A stretch of DNA of 55,715 bases from Hahella sp. HN01 (GCF_018986435.1 NZ_JAHMIN010000020.1:2620-58334), one strand, 5' to 3'; positions 17,570 through 29,883 are shown, counted from the stretch's first letter. Program-made: numbers and translations. The notes: generated by a model not told the origin, from the sequence alone.

Positions 17570-18739
17570 TCAGGCGGACGGCAGGTTCTTTAGCAGGAAG
17601 TCGCGGATATTCTCGCCCATGATTCTGCGAATCTGACGTTCGTTCAGCCCCGCTTTCATCAGTGCTTCAGTTAAGCCATCCAGTCGGGTGACGTCGAAAG
17701 GCGTCGCCACGGCGCCATCGAAATCTGACCCCATCGCCACGTGTTCCACGCCAATCAGATTGACCGTGTATTTGATCGCGCGGGCGATGGACGCCGCATC
17801 GCGTCCGCAGACCGCCGTCGACCAGAAGCCGATGCCGACGATACCACCGTTAGCGGCAATGGCTTTTAGCTGAGCGTCGGACAAGTTGCGGTTGTTGTTG
17901 CAGGTTCCTTTGACGCCCGTGTGCGACACGATAACGGGGCGCTTGGCCATGGCGAGCACGTCGGATATGGTTTTGGCGGAAGCGTGGGCCAGATCAATGA
18001 TCATGGACTTGCTTTCCATGGCTTTGACCCATTGTTTTCCTAAGGTCGTCAGACCCCCTTTGTTGACCCCATGAGCGGAGCCGGACAGCTCTGTGTCGAA
18101 AAAATGGGTTGGGGCGATCATACGGAAACCCGCCGCATACAGGGCATCCAGATTGTTCAGGTCGCCTTCCACCGCTTGCGCGCCCTCTAAGGTGAGCCAG
18201 CCGGCGAGGGCGTCCTTGTCGGTTTTTCGCTGCGCAATGAAATCCTGTAGATTCTTGCGGTTCAGAATGAGTGTGAATTTGTTGGCGGGCGAGTCGGCGA
18301 GGTCGCGAAGCATCCCCGCCTGACGCTCGGCGCGACTCAAAAGGCTCTGTAATGCGCTGGGCGACCAGGCCTGCGACAGTCCCAGCCAGAATATCATGTC
18401 GCTATCGCCTGTATTTTTCTGGATGTTCAGGCCGAAGGGAACTTTGGTCACCACCGAAAACGCCTGCAACGCCATGCCTCCCTCCCGCAGCCGCGGCAGG
18501 TCCATGTGACCGCGCTGATAGCCTTTGGACAGGTTGCGCCCCCAAAGCAGTGAATCTGAGTGCAGGTCGGCGATGAACAGAGACTGGTGCAGGCTTTTGA
18601 CTTTATCCGTCGCCGGCTGCGGCGGTGAACTCGTGAGCTGATTGCTGGCGTTATCCACTAGTGGCGGAACCAGGGCGAAAAACGAAAGAACTGCGATGAT
18701 CAGGGTGATCAGCAGTCCAGTCAGTATTTTTTTCTTCAT
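17570..18739 (-). CDS. Membrane dipeptidase (M19, renal dipeptidase family)
   Basis: From ATG 18739, which starts a typical N-terminal membrane anchor (MKKKILTGLLITLIIAVLSF), the product has 389 residues. A longer in-frame start at 18826 would add a charged leader with no sense for export. Zinc-site features of the M19 family: ADLHSDSLLWG (H60, D62), LTLEGAQAV (bridging Glu), VSHTGVKG, and MGSDFDGAVATP near the C-terminus. It should hydrolyse dipeptides, including D-amino-acid-containing ones, at the periplasmic face of the inner membrane. Divergent from the SOS-box small ORF at 18955. Confidence 0.9.
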   Translation of the reverse strand: MKKKILTGLLITLIIAVLSFFALVPPLVDNASNQLTSSPPQPATDKVKSLHQSLFIADLHSDSLLWGRNLSKGYQRGHMDLPRLREGGMALQAFSVVTKVPFGLNIQKNTGDSDMIFWLGLSQAWSPSALQSLLSRAERQAGMLRDLADSPANKFTLILNRKNLQDFIAQRKTDKDALAGWLTLEGAQAVEGDLNNLDALYAAGFRMIAPTHFFDTELSGSAHGVNKGGLTTLGKQWVKAMESKSMIIDLAHASAKTISDVLAMAKRPVIVSHTGVKGTCNNNRNLSDAQLKAIAANGGIVGIGFWSTAVCGRDAASIARAIKYTVNLIGVEHVAMGSDFDGAVATPFDVTRLDGLTEALMKAGLNERQIRRIMGENIRDFLLKNLPSA

Positions 18740-18846
18740 GATGTATTGAGACCTTATCCATCGGTAAGCCGGATTGCTCCGAGCGGGCGTCAGTACCTTA
18801 CCCAAAGCGAAAGGGGATGCCAACAAGACATGGGTTGAACAAAGTG

Positions 18847-18875
18847 TAGACAGAATTAAAAATGCTGTATATAGT
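18847..18875 (+). promoter_or_regulatory. Sigma70-like promoter overlapped by a LexA box
   Basis: TAGACA (18847-18852), a 17-bp spacer and TATAGT (18870-18875) form a good sigma70 pattern pointing towards the 44-codon ORF at 18955. The -10 hexamer lies inside the first SOS box, the geometry expected for LexA repression. Confidence 0.6.
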
Positions 18876-18900
18876 TACAGTACTGTATGTTTAAACACTT
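18863..18900 (+). promoter_or_regulatory. Two adjacent LexA (SOS) boxes
   Basis: Box 1: 18863-18882 has core CTGT-N8-ACAG (18865-18880) and agrees with 17 of 20 positions of the enterobacterial consensus TACTGTATATATATACAGTA. Box 2: 18881-18900 starts TACTGTATG and ends ACAC instead of ACAG, agreeing at about 15 of 20. They share two bases and straddle the -10 and start region of the promoter at 18847-18875. LexA of gamma-proteobacteria binds CTGT-N8-ACAG; tandem boxes are typical of tightly repressed SOS genes. Confidence 0.7.
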
Positions 18901-18954
18901 CCCGGCGTCGCCGCACATGCAGGAACGCTGGCACTGTTATATGAGGGCTTGATT

Positions 18955-19089
18955 ATGCAGGTTTCGTCTGACGGAGATATCATTCGCATTCAAATGCCGG
19001 TTAGCACATACATGATGGCGTTCTACTACAAATGCGTGGATGGCGAGTGGGTGCGCTACAAAAGAGAGAGACTGGGGACGCTGCACTAG
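18955..19089 (+). CDS. Putative SOS-controlled small protein, 44 aa
   Basis: ATG 18955 with TGAGGG 7 nt upstream, stop TAG at 19087-19089. The product begins MQVSSDGDIIRIQMPVST, has a central aromatic segment (YMMAFYYKCVDGEW) and ends basic (VRYKRERLGTLH). It is soluble-looking with no membrane helix, unlike SOS toxins such as TisB. No family recognised. An 11-codon upstream frame (18917-18952) ends two bases before this ATG and could couple translation. The LexA boxes and promoter upstream suggest induction by DNA damage. Coding status rests on the promoter, ribosome-binding site and length only. Confidence 0.6.
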   Translation: MQVSSDGDIIRIQMPVSTYMMAFYYKCVDGEWVRYKRERLGTLH

Positions 19090-19104
19090 TCACTCGTCCC
19101 AGTC
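19070..19104 (-). terminator. Terminator hairpin of the downstream chemoreceptor gene
   Basis: GACTGGGGACG (19070-19080) pairs with CGTCCCAGTC (19095-19104), leaving one bulged G. On the minus strand the stem is followed by TCTCTCTTTTGT, fitting an intrinsic terminator for the chemoreceptor gene that ends at 19180. It overlaps the end of the 44-codon ORF on the other strand and may also end that transcript. Confidence 0.5.
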
Positions 19105-19179
19105 GACGCATTGACCGCTCTCGCTATGTGCGAACGCCATAAGGACATGGCTTTCTGCAAGCGTCGCCATACTTCTTGT

Positions 19180-20931
19180 TCAGTACCTGAACTGCACGAC
19201 TAGCTGTCTAAGCCGGGTCACCATTTGCTTCAGGTTGTCGCTGGACTGGAAGTTTTCCTCCGCAGCGGTATGCAGAGTCTGCGACAGCTCACTGATGTTT
19301 ACGATGCTGCGATCAATACTTTCCGCCGCTTCGCGCTGTTCATAAGTGGCCTGCGCCACATATTGATTGGCGTCATGCATGGAGGTGACCGCGGAGAGCG
19401 TCTTATCAATGGATTCGGCGGCCTGGCTCGCTTGAGAAACCGTGCCTTCCGCGCGCTTGCAGCTTTGCTCCATTCGGGTGACGGCTTTGTTCACCCCGGC
19501 GCGGAGCTGTTCGATCATTTTTTGTATCTCATCAGTGGAGTTGCCGGTGCGTTGCGCGAGCGTACGCACTTCATCGGCCACTACGGCGAAGCCGCGCCCC
19601 TGATCCCCGGCGCGGGCGGCCTCTATGGCGGCGTTTAACGCCAGCAGGTTGGTCTGTTCAGCGATGCCGCGAATCACGTCGAGGACGGCGCCAATGGACT
19701 CGCTTTCCTTGGCGAGCTGGCTGACCGAGTCTGACGTTTCATTGATCGCCTGGGTCAGCTCATTGATGCGTGTGGTGGCGCCGTCCACCGAGGTTTTACC
19801 GGATTCGCAGGCTTTGCGGGCTTCCAGGGCGATATTGGCGGCGTTATCCGTATTTTCATTGATGCCTTTGACGGTCGCTGTCATTTCGTTGGACGCCGTC
19901 GCCACCTGATCGGTTTCGTGACTCAGTTGCTCGGCGGACTCTTTGGTTTGCGCGCTAATGCGAGCGCTTTGTTCTGAGGAGGCGGAAAGTTCGTCCGTGG
20001 TCTTCGCCAAATCACCCACGATGACTGAGAATTTATCCATCATGGCGTTAAACGCCTGGGCGATAGCGCCAATTTCATCCTGACGGCTGTAATCCACTCG
20101 TTTGGTGAGATCGTTGGTGTCCTCAATCTCCGTAATTACCCGACGCAGACGGTGAATGGGCTGGGTGATGGAGCGGGATAACAAGAAGCCCACCAGCAGG
20201 GAAACCGTTACTGACACCACAAGGATAAACAGCACTTCCTGCTGCAGACTGCGGCCGCTGGCGGCGACAGAATCGTTCGCTTCCAAGACCTGATTGGCGG
20301 CGACGGACACTTCCTGCGCCGCTTGCCCAACTCCTTCATTGGCTGCCGCCGCGGCTTTGGCGGCTTCTTCCAGTATGATTTTGAAGGTGGAGCTCATGGC
20401 CATGCTGGCGGTGCGGGCTTCGCCGATCATCGCGCTGACGCGCTGGCGGGAGTCATTGTTACGGGTGCGATCGACAGCTTCTGCGATGGATTTGTTGAAG
20501 TCATCCAGATACATCAGTACGACATCCGCGACATCCGCCATTTCCTCATCGGTTCCAGCGATTTTATCTAAGGTGTCGCGCAGGTTTTTCTCCGCCTGGT
20601 CGCCCTGGCTGATTGAGCGCTCTTCAGCGGTGGTGGCGGAGTCCAGACGCCAATACAGGTACTCGGAATACTGGGCGAAGGCGGTTTGGCTCTCCGCCAG
20701 CAGCGCATTGAGGTGTTGTTGCTGACTGACCAGCTGATTCTGCTTGGCGACGGCGGTGTTCTGCTGCTCCACCATACTGCGCTGGCCTTCGATGGTGCTC
20801 AGCATGTCATGCACCGCCCCCAGCAAGTAAACCAGTGCGCAAGTAAGAATGATGGCGAACACGGCGCTCATCATTAATGCGCGATGGAAAATGGTAATGC
20901 GTCGGGTTACCCGGCTGAAGATATGAGCCAT
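19180..20931 (-). CDS. Methyl-accepting chemotaxis protein, helical periplasmic sensor
   Basis: 583 residues. Membrane helix ~16-37, a long helical periplasmic region (~38-200, Q/A/E-rich, four-helix-bundle-like), second helix ~206-228, HAMP around 229-281 ([13 protein letters not shown]), and a signalling domain with the hairpin [20 protein letters not shown]. The periplasmic part has no Cache fold, so its ligand class differs from that of the receptor at 8862. No C-terminal CheR pentapeptide; the protein ends VVQFRY. GGAA lies about 6 nt before the ATG. It would signal to CheA/CheW. Confidence 0.92.
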   Translation of the reverse strand: MAHIFSRVTRRITIFHRALMMSAVFAIILTCALVYLLGAVHDMLSTIEGQRSMVEQQNTAVAKQNQLVSQQQHLNALLAESQTAFAQYSEYLYWRLDSATTAEERSISQGDQAEKNLRDTLDKIAGTDEEMADVADVVLMYLDDFNKSIAEAVDRTRNNDSRQRVSAMIGEARTASMAMSSTFKIILEEAAKAAAAANEGVGQAAQEVSVAANQVLEANDSVAASGRSLQQEVLFILVVSVTVSLLVGFLLSRSITQPIHRLRRVITEIEDTNDLTKRVDYSRQDEIGAIAQAFNAMMDKFSVIVGDLAKTTDELSASSEQSARISAQTKESAEQLSHETDQVATASNEMTATVKGINENTDNAANIALEARKACESGKTSVDGATTRINELTQAINETSDSVSQLAKESESIGAVLDVIRGIAEQTNLLALNAAIEAARAGDQGRGFAVVADEVRTLAQRTGNSTDEIQKMIEQLRAGVNKAVTRMEQSCKRAEGTVSQASQAAESIDKTLSAVTSMHDANQYVAQATYEQREAAESIDRSIVNISELSQTLHTAAEENFQSSDNLKQMVTRLRQLVVQFRY

Positions 20932-21062
20932 GTCGCTTCCGTATTTGAATTTAGTTCAACTGGCGGCGGGAGTTATACTTCGCGGACGAATAGGATAAGC
21001 TCCGCAACCGCTGGACGCGACCTTTCCATCCCGGCATCGCCGAGGCGGTCTTTAGATGGTTT

Positions 21063-21083
21063 TGTCGCAGCCGCTTAATCTAT
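21063..21083 (+). promoter_or_regulatory. ArgR-type half-site upstream of the regulator gene
   Basis: TGTCGC (21063-21068), eight bases, then AA (21077-21078) matches the published Pseudomonas ArgR half-site TGTCGC-N8-AA-N5 exactly. A weak second half-site (TATTAC) follows with the correct 21-bp period. It lies about 90 bp before the likely TTG start of the ArgR-like gene, next to an A/T-rich stretch (TTATTTATA) that could hold the promoter. Suggests autoregulation. Confidence 0.5.
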
Positions 21084-21154
21084 TATTACTCTTATTTATA
21101 GCAGAAATTCTCAGCTCCGCCCGGCGGCGGGCTGTCGGGTGTGAGGAATCGGTT

Positions 21155-22087
21155 TTGAGCTGCAAACTGGGCGTACTGTTACTGCCGGGATTTTCCATGC
21201 TGTCTTACGCCAGCCTGGTGGAGCCGTTGCGGGTATGTAATGAGCTTCTGGATGAGCGCAAGTATCGACTCGTGCGGCTGGGAGCGGAGCCGGTGGTGAC
21301 GTCGGGAGACGGCGTGGCGGTGTCCGTGGACCGGTCTCTGGCTCATGCCGCCGGCCTGGACGCGCTGGTCGTCTGTGGTTCAGTAGGGCTTTATAAAACG
21401 CCGCTTCTGGAAAAAGAATGGCTCTCCACGCACGGCAAAGGCCTGTCCTGGCTGGGAGGGGTGGCTAACGGCGCGGCTTTGCTGCTGGAACTGGGGCTGT
21501 TGCGCGGAAAAAAAGCTTCTTTACAGATTCCAGACGCTTTTTCAGCGCAGGCGCAAGCCTGCTTTTTGTCCCAGGATGTGTTTTCCGTTGACGCCAATAT
21601 CTGGACCTGTCGCGGCGGCACCGCTGCGCTGGACATGGCGCTGTTTATGATTGGGCGTCATCACGGGGTCGAGTTGGCGGAAATGGCTTCTCAAGCGATC
21701 ATGCGGGAGCGTCTTGGCGGCGCCAAAACCACTGGGCGCAAACGTCCCGACCTCGTGGCGAAAAGAGAAGCGCCGGCGCTCTGCGATGCGGTGCAACTGA
21801 TGGAGAACAATATCGAAGAGCCGTTAACCACGGACGATATCGCCAAACACCTGGAGATCTCCCGACGTCAGCTTGAGCGTCTGTTCAAGCGCTACCTGGA
21901 CTCCGTGCCTTCCCGTTACTACTTGCAGATTCGTCTGGAAAAGGCGCGGGACATGCTTTGCTCTTCCGCCTTGAGCATTACCGAAATTGGCTTGAAAACA
22001 GGCTTTTCCTCCGGCGCGCATTTTTCTACTGCATATCGAAATCTGTATGGGCTGACGCCGAGTGAAGAGAGAGCCGGTCAGCCTTGA
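21155..22087 (+). CDS. argR: GlxA/ArgR-type AraC-family transcriptional regulator
   Basis: Probable start TTG 21155 with GTGAGGAA about 8 nt upstream; the frame is open from 21056, but that part contains an apparent operator and A/T-rich promoter DNA. 310 residues: an N-terminal DJ-1/GATase-like domain (CKLGVLLLPGFSMLSYASL) and two C-terminal AraC helix-turn-helix units (LMENNIEEPLTTDDIAKHLE; SRRQLERLFKRYLDSVPS; EIGLKTGFSSGAHFSTAYR). The architecture and C-terminus closely resemble Pseudomonas ArgR, which activates arginine-succinyltransferase genes in response to arginine. Its position 1.5 kb from astC and the half-sites at 21063 and 23462 support that role. Other GlxA-family regulators (for example carnitine CdhR) look similar, so the symbol is tentative. 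Confidence 0.8.
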   Translation: MSCKLGVLLLPGFSMLSYASLVEPLRVCNELLDERKYRLVRLGAEPVVTSGDGVAVSVDRSLAHAAGLDALVVCGSVGLYKTPLLEKEWLSTHGKGLSWLGGVANGAALLLELGLLRGKKASLQIPDAFSAQAQACFLSQDVFSVDANIWTCRGGTAALDMALFMIGRHHGVELAEMASQAIMRERLGGAKTTGRKRPDLVAKREAPALCDAVQLMENNIEEPLTTDDIAKHLEISRRQLERLFKRYLDSVPSRYYLQIRLEKARDMLCSSALSITEIGLKTGFSSGAHFSTAYRNLYGLTPSEERAGQP

Positions 22088-22110
22088 TGGCCGCCGGCGA
22101 ACAATAGACG

Positions 22111-23322
22111 TTACTGCTCGACGGTCTTCAATGCATTGCGAGTGGGAGCTTCTGCATGAGGGATGGCGCGAAACAGTTTGCGCACCACATAGTTGACCGC
22201 CGCGGCGCGATGCCGCATCCACAGATGGCAATCCACGGGTGTGGCGCCGAGATTGGCCTTGGGCTCCAGCGCGGTTCTGCCCAGGGACACTTTGCTGCAG
22301 CCAAACTGGCAGCCATGCTCGATAGAAAGCTGCAGTAGCCGGAAATACAGGGGCAGGTCGGCATTGATCTCGTAATCCATGCCCACGTAGTAGGCCATGG
22401 ATGTATCGCGGTCTTTAACCGAAGTGACGAAGCCCACAATCCGACCATCCATTGACAACGTGGTGCAGGCGAAACGGTCTCCCAGCGAATCCGACAGCGC
22501 TTTGAAATACCCCTTGGGCAATGTCGCCAGACGGGCGGCGGCGCGGTTCTCCACCTGCAGGTAGAGGGCGTGCAGCGCGGCATCCTGTTCATCGCTGATG
22601 CTGTCCAGGGTCTGCGTTTCCACGCCAGCGTCCTGCAGTTTCTTGATGATGGCGGTAATGCGCTTGCGGTACTTGCCGGTCAGGCTTTGCAGGTAATCTT
22701 CGAAGGTCCGGGTTCCCGGCTCCAGCGTCAACACCATTTCCGGGTCAGTCTGAATGGATCGGTAACTGTACCGCTTAAGGATGTCAGACTGCGGCAGCAT
22801 GTCGCTGTTGAAGTCCTTCAGCATGACAAAGTCGATAGAGCCGCCCAGTTTTTCTCCCCGACGGATGCGGTACAGCAGCTCAGCCAGGGCGCGCCACCCC
22901 AGCTCCGCATCGACGCCCTCGGCGAAGGCGACGCCATGGAGGCCGCAGGACACCAGATTGCCGCAGACCAAAATGCGCTCCTGGTATTTTTGACTCAGTT
23001 TGGCTTTGGCGTTGTCAGGCTTTTCGCTTTTCATCATTCGGTCGCCGGACACATCGGCGATCTGGCAGCTGACCACGCCGATTGGAGAGCGATCTTTGTA
23101 TATCAGGCCGTAGCGGGGAGAGACGTTGTCCGGCGCGTTGAGTTCCAGCGCCTGTACATAATCCCGTTGCAGAAATACGGATGCGGAGGCGGCGACGCGG
23201 TCCCAGTCCGCCGCATTGAGAAAGTTGATGCTGTCGGCGATAGCGAACTCCAGTCCCAGAGGCGTGCGGCGTTCTTTATGTCGATTTTTTACGTCCTTGA
23301 TCTTGGCGAGCGTATTTTTCAT
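22111..23322 (-). CDS. GNAT/FemAB-like acetyltransferase (BioF2-like domain)
   Basis: 403 residues. The C-terminal half has the GNAT-type core seen in Acetyltransf_6/peptidoglycan-bridge-like proteins: LSMDGRIVGFVTSVKDRDTS, AYYVGMDYEINADLPLYFRL, then CSKVSLGRTALEPKANLGA. The N-terminal half carries a second related fold (YGLIYKDRSPIGVVSCQIAD). Such proteins transfer acyl or aminoacyl groups; the substrate is not known here. The gene shares the 293-bp divergent region with astC, including the ArgR-type operator, and is convergent with the regulator gene. A role in amino-acid metabolism is possible but not shown. Confidence 0.75.
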   Translation of the reverse strand: MKNTLAKIKDVKNRHKERRTPLGLEFAIADSINFLNAADWDRVAASASVFLQRDYVQALELNAPDNVSPRYGLIYKDRSPIGVVSCQIADVSGDRMMKSEKPDNAKAKLSQKYQERILVCGNLVSCGLHGVAFAEGVDAELGWRALAELLYRIRRGEKLGGSIDFVMLKDFNSDMLPQSDILKRYSYRSIQTDPEMVLTLEPGTRTFEDYLQSLTGKYRKRITAIIKKLQDAGVETQTLDSISDEQDAALHALYLQVENRAAARLATLPKGYFKALSDSLGDRFACTTLSMDGRIVGFVTSVKDRDTSMAYYVGMDYEINADLPLYFRLLQLSIEHGCQFGCSKVSLGRTALEPKANLGATPVDCHLWMRHRAAAVNYVVRKLFRAIPHAEAPTRNALKTVEQ

Positions 23323-23461
23323 GGTTATTCACACCCTTTATAGAAAGCCTTTCTATACTAAGCGAGACGGGGACTGTCGCGCGACAGTATTATTCTCTGG
23401 CGAATCAATACGCTATAGCCCATTGAAATTGCCTTAATTACGTATGGCGGCCTGCGTCGGG

Positions 23462-23503
23462 GTGCGCAAATCTGTAAATTCATGTCGCCTTTGCGAAATC
23501 CTT
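23462..23503 (+). promoter_or_regulatory. Tandem ArgR-type operator upstream of astC
   Basis: TGTCGC (23483-23488) with AA at 23497-23498 is an exact TGTCGC-N8-AA-N5 half-site. Exactly 21 bp upstream a degenerate half-site (GTGCGC, AA at 23476-23477) continues the repeat. Pseudomonas ArgR binds such direct repeats. Another TGTCGC at 23375 with an imperfect partner (TCTGGC) 21 bp on could be a second site for the divergent gene. Confidence 0.6.
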
Positions 23504-23535
23504 CTATTTCTTTTGTTCCTAAACTAACTGACATT

Positions 23536-23600
23536 GGGCCTGACAGGCCCGTAAAAAATAACTTCGCCGGAGACGCTGTGGAGCGTTGGCCGGCTCACCC
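23536..23600 (+). promoter_or_regulatory. Hairpins in the astC leader
   Basis: GGGCCT-GAC-AGGCCC (23536-23550) is followed by GTAAAAAATAA. A second imperfect hairpin built from CCGG...CCGG and ACGC...GCGT arms lies around 23567-23595, ending shortly before the astC Shine-Dalgarno. They could affect mRNA stability or translation. Confidence 0.35.
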
Positions 23601-23615
23601 GAATGGAGAAGATGA

Positions 23616-24833
<1,218 letters not shown>

Positions 24834-24895
24834 GGAAAGTTAAAGGGAACTAACTTGTACAACCTGTCAGTCTGATTAATTTGGAGGGAATGAGA

Positions 24896-25909
24896 ATGGT
24901 GATTTTTCGCCCCAGCCGCTTCGCCGACCTGCCCGGCATTGAGAAGTTAATAAACGAAAGCGCAGCGCAGGTGTCCACCCTGCCTGCGGACCGCGACAAA
25001 CTGGGCGAGAAAATCGACCAGTCCTGTCGCTCCTTCGCCGGCGATGAGTCCATGGCGGGCAAGGAACGCTACCTGTTCGTGCTTGAGGATACCGAAAGCA
25101 AGGAGATCCTGGGGACATCAGGCATCGACGCCTGCGCCGGTAACGGCGCGCCGTTTTATAACTACCGGCTGGATGAACTCATTCACTCCTCGCAGCAACT
25201 GGGGGTGTTCAACAAGGTTCCCATCCTTTATATGACCCATGAGCTCACCGGCTCTCCGCTGCTGTGCTCGCTGACTATTTCTCCCCGTTATCGCAAAACG
25301 GAGTATTTCGATCTGCTGTCGCGCTCACGCTTCCTGTTTATGGGACAGCATCGTGAGCGCTTCCAGTCCCGTATTATTGTGGAGATTCAGGGCAAGCAGG
25401 GCGATAGCGGCGATTCTCCGTTTTGGGACAGTCTGGGCCGCCACTTCTTCGATATGGACTTTGCGACGGCGGATTACTACTCCGGCATCAAGAGCAAAAC
25501 CTTTATCGCGGAAATGATGCCGCCCCATCCGATTTATGTGAACCTGCTGACCAAAGACGCTCAGGATGCGATCGCACAGCCGCATTCGGCGGCCAGGGAC
25601 AATTGCCAGTTCCTGAATCGGGAAGGCTTCCGCATGGGCCGTTACATCGATATTTTCGACGGCGGCCCGACTCTGGAGGCGGATTTGGATAATCTGACCA
25701 CCGTGAAATCCACTAAAACCAAACAGGTCAAGCTGTCGGACAACCAGACCGGCCTGCAATACCTGATGTGCAACACCCTGTTCGAAGATTTCCGCGCCAC
25801 GCTGGCCAATGTGACGGACGGCATGGGCGATCTGCTGCGTCTGAAGCGCAGCACCGCCGAGGCGATATTGGTGTCGGAAGGCGACAACGTTCAGTTCGCG
25901 CCCCTGTGA
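24896..25909 (+). CDS. aruF: Arginine N-succinyltransferase, alpha subunit
   Basis: ATG 24896 has GGAGG 8 nt upstream; the ATG at 24890 is too close to it and a TTG at 24881 has no site. 337 residues of the AstA/AruFG family: opens VIFRPSRFADLPGIEKL, with the typical DKLGEKIDQSCRSF and the middle segment DSLGRHFFDMDFATADYYSG. Together with AruG it transfers succinyl from succinyl-CoA to arginine, the first AST step. The split alpha/beta arrangement is the pseudomonad type, unlike single-gene astA of E. coli. Confidence 0.93.
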   Translation: MVIFRPSRFADLPGIEKLINESAAQVSTLPADRDKLGEKIDQSCRSFAGDESMAGKERYLFVLEDTESKEILGTSGIDACAGNGAPFYNYRLDELIHSSQQLGVFNKVPILYMTHELTGSPLLCSLTISPRYRKTEYFDLLSRSRFLFMGQHRERFQSRIIVEIQGKQGDSGDSPFWDSLGRHFFDMDFATADYYSGIKSKTFIAEMMPPHPIYVNLLTKDAQDAIAQPHSAARDNCQFLNREGFRMGRYIDIFDGGPTLEADLDNLTTVKSTKTKQVKLSDNQTGLQYLMCNTLFEDFRATLANVTDGMGDLLRLKRSTAEAILVSEGDNVQFAPL

Positions 25910-25972
25910 TCGGCGTCGGGACTAACACTTTAAGCGAAGCATAAGACAGGGCCGGAGCAAGAGGATTTCAAC

Positions 25973-28485
<2,513 letters not shown>

Positions 28486-28542
28486 ATTTTATGGCATGCA
28501 TAACAGCAACGAATTTAAACGAGTAGAAGAGGCGGATAGACG

Positions 28543-29883
28543 ATGAAGGCATTTGAAGTCAATTTTGACGGGCTGGTAGGGCCGACTCACAACTATAGCG
28601 GGCTTTCCTACGGCAACGTGGCCTCAGAAACCAATATTCGCGATGTGTCCAATCCCAAGGAAGCTGCCAAGCAAGGGCTGCGCAAAATGAAGGCGCTGCA
28701 CGACATGGGCTTCAAGCAGGGCGTGTTGCTGCCGCAGGAGCGTCCGGACATCGCGACGCTGCGTCGTCTGGGCTTTACCGGATCAGATCGGGAAGTGCTG
28801 CTGCAAGCGGCGCATCAGGCCCCGGTGTTTCTGGGCGCCGTCGCTTCCGCCTCCTGCATGTGGACGGCGAACGCGGCGACCGTTTCGCCCAGCGCCGACA
28901 CCACCGACGGCCGGGTGCATTTCACCGCAGCGAACCTGAACGCGAAGTTCCACCGTTCGATCGAGCATCCGACGACGACCCGTATTCTGCAGGGCATTTT
29001 CAATAATGAGCAGCATTTCGCTCATCACAAGGCGCTGCCGCCTACCAGCCAGTTCGGTGACGAAGGCGCGGCTAACCACACCCGCTTCTGCAAAAATTAT
29101 GAAGACAAGGGCGTGGAGCTCTTTGTATACGGACGCGTGGCTTTCGACGAGAACGCGCCGCGCCCGATGAAGTATCCTGCGCGGCAGACCCTGGAAGCCT
29201 GTCAGGCGGTGGCGCGTTTGCACGGTCTGGCCGATTCGTCGGTGGTGTACGCGCAACAAAACCCGGCGGTCATCGATCAGGGCGTGTTTCACAATGACGT
29301 TATTGCGGTAGGTAACCGCAATGTGCTGTTCTACCACGAGCAGGCGTTTTTGAATACGTCGCAAATGCTGACCGAGCTGGAAGCGAAACTGCAAGGCTGT
29401 CTGCTGAAGGCCGTCAAGGTTTCCGACAGCGAAGTGTCCGTGGCGGACGCGGTGTCCAGCTACCTGTTCAATAGCCAATTGTTGAGTCTGAATGACGACG
29501 ACATGATGCTGGTGGTGCCTCATGAGTGCCGCGACAATCCCAACGTCAAAGCCTATCTGGATGATCTGGTTACTCGCGGCGGCCCCATCAAGCGCGTCGA
29601 AGTTTTCGATCTGAAGCAAAGCATGAAAAACGGCGGCGGCCCCGCATGTTTACGCTTGCGTGTGGCGTTGAATGAAGCGGAGCTGGCGGCGGTGCACCCC
29701 CAGGTGATGATGTCGGAGGAACTGTTCGACACTCTTAATGCCTGGGTAGACAAGCACTACCGTGACCGTATCTCCCAGCAGGACCTGGCTGATCCGCAGC
29801 TGCTGACTGAATGCCGCACGGCGTTGGATGAACTGACGCAACTGCTGCAATTAGGCTCGCTGTATCCTTTCCAGCTGGCTTAA
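28543..29883 (+). CDS. astB: N-succinylarginine dihydrolase
   Basis: 446 residues, amidinotransferase-type fold. It opens [19 protein letters not shown], the family hallmark; [18 protein letters not shown] carries the catalytic His region and [12 protein letters not shown] carries the catalytic Cys369. It hydrolyses succinylarginine to succinylornithine, CO2 and two ammonia (second step). AAGAGGCGG serves as ribosome-binding site. It is the last gene of the unit; a 10-bp hairpin follows. astE, the final step, is not next to it. Confidence 0.96.
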   Translation: MKAFEVNFDGLVGPTHNYSGLSYGNVASETNIRDVSNPKEAAKQGLRKMKALHDMGFKQGVLLPQERPDIATLRRLGFTGSDREVLLQAAHQAPVFLGAVASASCMWTANAATVSPSADTTDGRVHFTAANLNAKFHRSIEHPTTTRILQGIFNNEQHFAHHKALPPTSQFGDEGAANHTRFCKNYEDKGVELFVYGRVAFDENAPRPMKYPARQTLEACQAVARLHGLADSSVVYAQQNPAVIDQGVFHNDVIAVGNRNVLFYHEQAFLNTSQMLTELEAKLQGCLLKAVKVSDSEVSVADAVSSYLFNSQLLSLNDDDMMLVVPHECRDNPNVKAYLDDLVTRGGPIKRVEVFDLKQSMKNGGGPACLRLRVALNEAELAAVHPQVMMSEELFDTLNAWVDKHYRDRISQQDLADPQLLTECRTALDELTQLLQLGSLYPFQLA

